Assembly: GCF_036884295.1 (NCBI RefSeq) | Contig: NZ_CP145608.1 | Span: forward strand, 2,376,285 to 2,440,284 | Source: Brochothrix thermosphacta DSM 20171 = FSL F6-1036 | Lineage (GTDB): Bacteria; Bacillota; Bacilli; Lactobacillales; Listeriaceae | Direction: 5' to 3' | Length of the DNA stretch: 64,000 nucleotides | Shown here: positions 60,099 to 64,000 of the stretch, one piece after another | How positions within the stretch are numbered: position 1 is the stretch's first letter | How the letters are laid out: the number at the start of each line of letters is the position of its first letter | Translations under genes and position numbers: made by a program | The notes under the pieces: model-generated | Databases searched by the model: none | What the model saw: only the letters and a program-made list of their open reading frames with translations | Told to the model about the DNA's origin: nothing

Positions 60099-61037
60099 TT
60101 ACTTTTTAACGACGTTTCCAATTTCATCAATCATTTTATTAAATGACTCGATGCCTCCGCCTGCAAAGTACCAAACTTCGGGGTCAAGATATACCACCTG
60201 TTTTTCTTTGTAAGCATTTGTTTTTTCAACTAATTCATTTTCAATTACTTTTTTACCGCTCGCTTCTCCACCCACAACTGCACCACGATCTATTACAAAA
60301 ATATAGTCAGGATTCTTTTTACTAATGTACTCAAAAGAAACGCTTTGTCCATGTGTTTCTACTTTAAGGTCTTTATCAACCGGTGTAAAACCAAGCACGT
60401 CATGGATGAGTCCGAAACGTGAGTTAGCGCCATAAGCAGATGCTTTACCTTCATTCGCTAAAATAATTAAAGCTTTCTTATCTGTTGGTACATTCTCACG
60501 TACTTTTTCTATTTTAGTATCTATTGCTTCTAACTGTTTTTTTGCTTCTGCTTGTTTATCGAAAACTTTTGCAATTTCAGTTGTATTTGTTTTGAATGAC
60601 TTCAAATAATCCGCTGTATCGACAGACATTTGGATTGTTGGCGCAATTTTTTCGAATTTTTCATTCATATCTGACATACGTCCAGAACTAATTATTAAAT
60701 CAGGTGCTAACTCATTAATTTTTTCAATATCAACTTCTTTTAAACCACCTAGATTCTCCACTTTATCTGTGTCGTACTTTTTCAAGTAACTCGGGACATT
60801 CTCACGTGGCATACCTACTACTGTATCACCTAAACCTAATTTATCCATCGTGTCTAATACACCATAATCTAGCACAACAACTTTTTTAGGATTTTTAGGC
60901 ACTTTCACGTCACCCGTTGGTGTTGTGATTGTAACTGTTTCTTCTTTTTTCGTCTCTTTTTTTGTATCTTTGTTCGGGCTACACGCCACTAACAATACAA
61001 GTAATAATGTCACCATAATCATGAGTGTCTTTTTCAT
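60099..61037 (-). CDS. yclQ: Siderophore-binding lipoprotein
   Basis: A 312-residue lipoprotein with lipobox VLLVAC (lipidated Cys about 19). It is of the FecB/CeuA-type binding fold (VVVLDYGVLDTMDKLGLGD, ADLIISSGRMSDM). This resembles YclQ, the petrobactin-binding protein, rather than heme-binding proteins. The start is ATG 61037; an in-frame ATG 61046 overlaps the ribosome binding site. It is last in the operon of two permeases, ATPase and binding protein. Ligand assignment is by gene order and family likeness only. Confidence 0.88.
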   Translation of the reverse strand: MKKTLMIMVTLLLVLLVACSPNKDTKKETKKEETVTITTPTGDVKVPKNPKKVVVLDYGVLDTMDKLGLGDTVVGMPRENVPSYLKKYDTDKVENLGGLKEVDIEKINELAPDLIISSGRMSDMNEKFEKIAPTIQMSVDTADYLKSFKTNTTEIAKVFDKQAEAKKQLEAIDTKIEKVRENVPTDKKALIILANEGKASAYGANSRFGLIHDVLGFTPVDKDLKVETHGQSVSFEYISKKNPDYIFVIDRGAVVGGEASGKKVIENELVEKTNAYKEKQVVYLDPEVWYFAGGGIESFNKMIDEIGNVVKK

Positions 61038-61052
61038 CAATAACATCTCCCT

Positions 61053-61811
61053 TTATTTAAAGTATAAACAATATTTGCAACTACCAATTTCAGTAATAGC
61101 TAATGGCATATCATAAACAATGTTCAACTGTTCAGGTGTCATCATTTCTGCCGTACTGCCTTGTGCTACGATACGGCCATCTTTAAGCCCTACCATATAA
61201 TCTGCATACGCAGAAGCAAAATTGATATCGTGTAAAACCAGCACAATTGTTTTGCCAAAGTCATCTACCAAACGACGTAAAATTTTCATCATCTGTACTG
61301 CATGCTTCATATCTAAATTGTTCAAAGGCTCGTCCAACAAAACATACTCCGTATCTTGAGCAATAATCATCGCGATATACACACGTTGCTGCTGACCTCC
61401 AGATAACTCATCGATGTAATCTGCTTTTAAATCAGTAATCTCCATATATTCTAAAGCTTGCGTCACCTTCTGTTGATCTTCTAATGTTAATCGCCCTTTT
61501 GAATACGGAAAGCGCCCAAATGCCACTAAATCTTCAACTGTTAATCGTGCACTGACTTGATTACTTTGTTTGAGAATTGCCAATTTCTGTGCTAATGCAC
61601 GACTCTTCCATTTAGTGACATCTTGATCATCTATCAAGACTTCTCCGTCTTCCTTAGTAATCAAACGACTCATGATTCCTAATAACGTACTTTTACCTGC
61701 ACCGTTCGCCCCAATAAAGGCCGTGACTTGGGCTTGAGGTATTTCCAATGTAATATCATCAAGAATCAGTTTATCTTGGTATTTTTTAGAAAGTTTTTTT
61801 GACTGCAGCAT
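61053..61811 (-). CDS. yclP: Iron-siderophore ABC transporter ATPase
   Basis: A 252-residue FecE-type ATPase. Walker A is AFIGANGAGKSTLLG, the signature LSGGQQQRVYIAMI and Walker B YVLLDEPLNNLDMK; the H-loop is LVLHDINFASAYADYM. It overlaps the permease gene by 1 bp. It energises siderophore import together with the two membrane proteins upstream. Confidence 0.93.
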   Translation of the reverse strand: MLQSKKLSKKYQDKLILDDITLEIPQAQVTAFIGANGAGKSTLLGIMSRLITKEDGEVLIDDQDVTKWKSRALAQKLAILKQSNQVSARLTVEDLVAFGRFPYSKGRLTLEDQQKVTQALEYMEITDLKADYIDELSGGQQQRVYIAMIIAQDTEYVLLDEPLNNLDMKHAVQMMKILRRLVDDFGKTIVLVLHDINFASAYADYMVGLKDGRIVAQGSTAEMMTPEQLNIVYDMPLAITEIGSCKYCLYFK

Positions 61812-62773
61812 TATTTCCGTCCTTTCTTCACGAGTAGGTAGATAAAATAGATACCACCTATGAAGTTAATAATGACACTCAGTGTTGTTGAAAAGGTCAA
61901 TAGTTTTTCAACAATAAATTGACCTAATACTAAGGCAATAATTGCAATCAAAATTGTCCCAGGTAACAAAATACTGTGTCGATGGGTTGTAAAATATTGA
62001 TAACTCAGATTAACGACTAACAACCCGAGAAAACTTACAGGTCCAACCAATGCCGTTGAAGTGGAAACCAAAATAGATACAATAATGAGGATATGCCGAG
62101 CCATCCCATTATATGAGATACCTAAATTGATGGTTTGATCTTTTCCCAACTGGAGCACATCAAGATTTTTAAATATTGCCGCCACATATAAAAGTGCGAC
62201 AAGTGTGAATAACGTTGCAATCATTAGCACATCTGCATTTACGGCGTTAAAACTTGCGAACATTTTTCCTTGAATAATTAAAAAATCATCGGGATCAATC
62301 AGCATTTGCATAAATGAAGCACCACTTTGAAACAACGTTCCTAAAATAATGCCAAATAATAAAAGTGTAAAAATAGAATGGCTTAAACGCCCAAATAGAA
62401 TATAGTAAAGCAGGAACGAAAAAACCATCATCAACAGTAAGGTTACTAAAAAATTGATATTTTTACTCGCTAAAAATTGTGTGCTACTCCCGAGAAAGTA
62501 AACCAACGCTGTCTGTAATAACATGTATAACGAATCTAACCCCATAATACTTGGTGTTAAGATACGGTTCTTTGTCAACGTTTGAAATAATAACGTTGAT
62601 ACTGCGACTGCAATTGCGGTTAATAATAGTGCAGCGATTTTAACTGCACGTGTTTCGAGTGCAAACTCCCAACTGCCTCCAAGTCGATAAAGCATGTATA
62701 ACAAAATGCTCATCAACGCTAATAAACTGAGGGCACTGAACTTAAAAATCAGTAATTTTTTAGGATGCGGCAT
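61811..62773 (-). CDS. yclO: Iron-siderophore ABC transporter permease
   Basis: A 320-residue FecCD-family permease with about eight to nine membrane helices. The coupling helix region is near ALVGPVSFLGLLVVNLSYQ. It overlaps the preceding permease gene by 14 bp. It forms a heterodimeric channel with the YclN-like protein, as the two-permease operon shows. Confidence 0.91.
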   Translation of the reverse strand: MPHPKKLLIFKFSALSLLALMSILLYMLYRLGGSWEFALETRAVKIAALLLTAIAVAVSTLLFQTLTKNRILTPSIMGLDSLYMLLQTALVYFLGSSTQFLASKNINFLVTLLLMMVFSFLLYYILFGRLSHSIFTLLLFGIILGTLFQSGASFMQMLIDPDDFLIIQGKMFASFNAVNADVLMIATLFTLVALLYVAAIFKNLDVLQLGKDQTINLGISYNGMARHILIIVSILVSTSTALVGPVSFLGLLVVNLSYQYFTTHRHSILLPGTILIAIIALVLGQFIVEKLLTFSTTLSVIINFIGGIYFIYLLVKKGRK

Positions 62774-63716
62774 GTTTTTCCCCCCTCATTAAAAGATAGA
62801 GGAACACAACACTACCAATCATTCCAACCATCAAACTAATCGATACTTCGTATGGAAAAATAACAACCCGTCCTAAAATATCACATACTAAAACAAATGC
62901 TGCACCGAGCAGTGCGGTCAATGGTAATGTCTGTCTGAGATTGTCACCCATGTAAAGACTGACGATATTTGGTACAATTAAACCAAGAAACGGGATTGAC
63001 CCTACGGTCAACATAATTGCAGCGCTCATTAATGATACAATTATCAGACCGATTGTCACCACTAAGCGATAGTTCAGGCCCAGTCCTACCGCTACGGAAT
63101 CCCCTAGACCAGCCAATGTGATCCGATTGGCAAACAAGTAAACGAGTACAAAAAGTGGCAATGCAATATAGAGCCATTCATAACGACCACGTAAAATTGC
63201 TGAAAAATCACCTTGCATCCAAGAATTAATATTTTGGATTAAGTTGTTTTGATAAGCAAAAAATGTGGTAATAGCGTTCAAAACTCCACCGAACATCAAT
63301 CCGATGAGCGGAATGAGTACCGGATCTTTTAATGGAATGCGATTCAGCAGCTGAATAAACACCAGCGTCCCAATTAAAGCGAAGGTGAATGCCACCGAAA
63401 TTTTTTGCAGCATTGAAGCTGTTGGAAACACCATCATTGCAACGAGAACACCTAAACGAGCGGCATCCATTGTTCCAGCTGTTGTTGGCGATACAAAACG
63501 ATTACGTGTGAGGCGCTGCATAATCATTCCACAAATACTAATGCCGGCTCCAGCGATGATAATGGCTAATAAACGCGGTAAACGCGAGATCAAAAGAATA
63601 TCTTGTTGTTCAGCAGTTAAATGAAACAGCTGTGTAAAAGGTACGTCTTCAACACCTATCAACAAGGAAACAAAACTAAGCACTAATGTAATAACTAACA
63701 ATAACCATGTTTTCAC
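62760..63716 (-). CDS. yclN: Iron-siderophore ABC transporter permease
   Basis: A 318-residue FecCD-family permease. The N-terminal helix starts TWLLLVITLVLSFVSLLIG; the family motif RLPRLLAIIIAGAGISICG and the coupling segment GSIPFLGLIVPNIVSLYMG are seen. Start GTG 63716 follows GAAAGGACGAA. It is the first gene after a Fur box, so the operon should be induced by low iron. Confidence 0.92.
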   Translation of the reverse strand: MKTWLLLVITLVLSFVSLLIGVEDVPFTQLFHLTAEQQDILLISRLPRLLAIIIAGAGISICGMIMQRLTRNRFVSPTTAGTMDAARLGVLVAMMVFPTASMLQKISVAFTFALIGTLVFIQLLNRIPLKDPVLIPLIGLMFGGVLNAITTFFAYQNNLIQNINSWMQGDFSAILRGRYEWLYIALPLFVLVYLFANRITLAGLGDSVAVGLGLNYRLVVTIGLIIVSLMSAAIMLTVGSIPFLGLIVPNIVSLYMGDNLRQTLPLTALLGAAFVLVCDILGRVVIFPYEVSISLMVGMIGSVVFLYLLMRGEKHAAS

Positions 63717-63766
63717 AGTGTTCGTCCTTTCAAATAGCTTTTTTCATATCGCAACTTTATCATAAC

Positions 63767-63781
63767 TGATAATCATTATCA
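63767..63781. promoter_or_regulatory. Fur box
   Basis: TGATAATCATTATCA is a perfect 7-1-7 inverted repeat, matching the Fur/PerR-type consensus. It overlaps a minus-strand promoter (TTGATA, then TAAAGT 17 nt downstream), so repression by iron-loaded Fur is expected. The remaining 200 bp to the window end shows no gene. Confidence 0.85.
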
Positions 63782-64000
63782 ATGCCTTTCCTTGATAGAC
63801 TTGCTTTTTTTATGGATTACATTGAAAATATGTCTATTTAGTGGACAAGTTCAGCTAAATACTTTTAAATATAGGTATTCTAGTTCTATTTATCTGTTCT
63901 AATAGATTAATTTTGATAACTTTCCATTTATTGGTATAATATTTTCGTGTGTCTATTTCTGCGAATATCAGAATAGATTGAACGATATATTTATTAAAAC

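Noticed and set aside
63782-64000. A gene at the right end of the window
   Set aside because: The last 220 bases hold no open frame with a ribosome binding site.

Overview
The window is one continuous piece of a low-GC Gram-positive (Firmicute) chromosome. Support for this comes from AT-rich sequence, strong AGGAGG ribosome binding sites, and the Firmicute-only WalRKHIJ-HtrA cluster next to rlmH. An LPXTG protein, a decayed WxL-type surface gene, Mga-like regulators and PTS/LicT sugar genes fit Listeriaceae, Carnobacteriaceae or Enterococcaceae. My guess is a Brochothrix- or Carnobacterium-like organism, but the sequence alone does not settle the genus. The walR/rlmH block usually lies close to oriC in this group, and DnaA boxes cluster at 47.4-47.7 kb. 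No rRNA, tRNA, CRISPR array or prophage was seen.

Layout. At 0.1-1.6 kb is an Mga-like regulator killed by an in-frame stop. At 1.7-10.1 kb are two beta-glucoside cassettes: a GntR-linked cellobiose-type PTS (IIB, GH1, IIC; cre site; no IIA), and a LicT-controlled BglP/BglA operon with an RNA antiterminator/terminator switch before both licT and bglP. At 10.1-11.2 kb is a DUF421/DUF3290 membrane pair. At 11.5-19.4 kb is a cell-surface block: a five-repeat Ig-like secreted protein, UDP-GlcNAc 2-epimerase, an LtaS-type phosphoglycerol transferase, a processive GT2 glycosyltransferase split by a one-base frameshift, and a tiny membrane protein. An intact Mga-like regulator diverges from it. At 21.7-25.5 kb is a complete riboflavin operon (ribD-E-BA-H) behind an FMN riboswitch.

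At 25.6-37 kb are small membrane and secreted proteins, truA, a YdeI-family protein, a zinc-ribbon protein, an orphan LytTR protein with a degenerate receiver, an LPXTG protein overlapping the stump of a WxL-type gene, glpFK, and a metallophosphoesterase. An intact IS3-family element (37,191-38,427) has recognisable ends and a 3-bp target duplication. At 38.7-52.3 kb are two paralogous FtsX-type ABC transporter plus two-component modules, each with a very small ORF. They are separated by a zinc-ribbon membrane protein, an unrecognised protein with a DGHHK motif, rlmH and a CxxH/CxxC protein. At 52.3-59.8 kb are DUF1801, htrA and the walRKHIJ operon. At 60.1-63.8 kb is a Fur-box-controlled siderophore ABC transporter (yclNOPQ type).

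How the parts work together. The left third imports and hydrolyses plant beta-glucosides under catabolite and antiterminator control. The middle builds surface polymers and flavins. The right third senses and repairs envelope stress (WalRK, HtrA, two peptide-type ABC/TCS modules) and takes up iron. The least explained elements are the 25-codon ORF with its stop codon inside a 42-bp tandem repeat, the perfect 22-bp inverted repeat upstream of glpF, the DGHHK protein, and the frameshifted glycosyltransferase.
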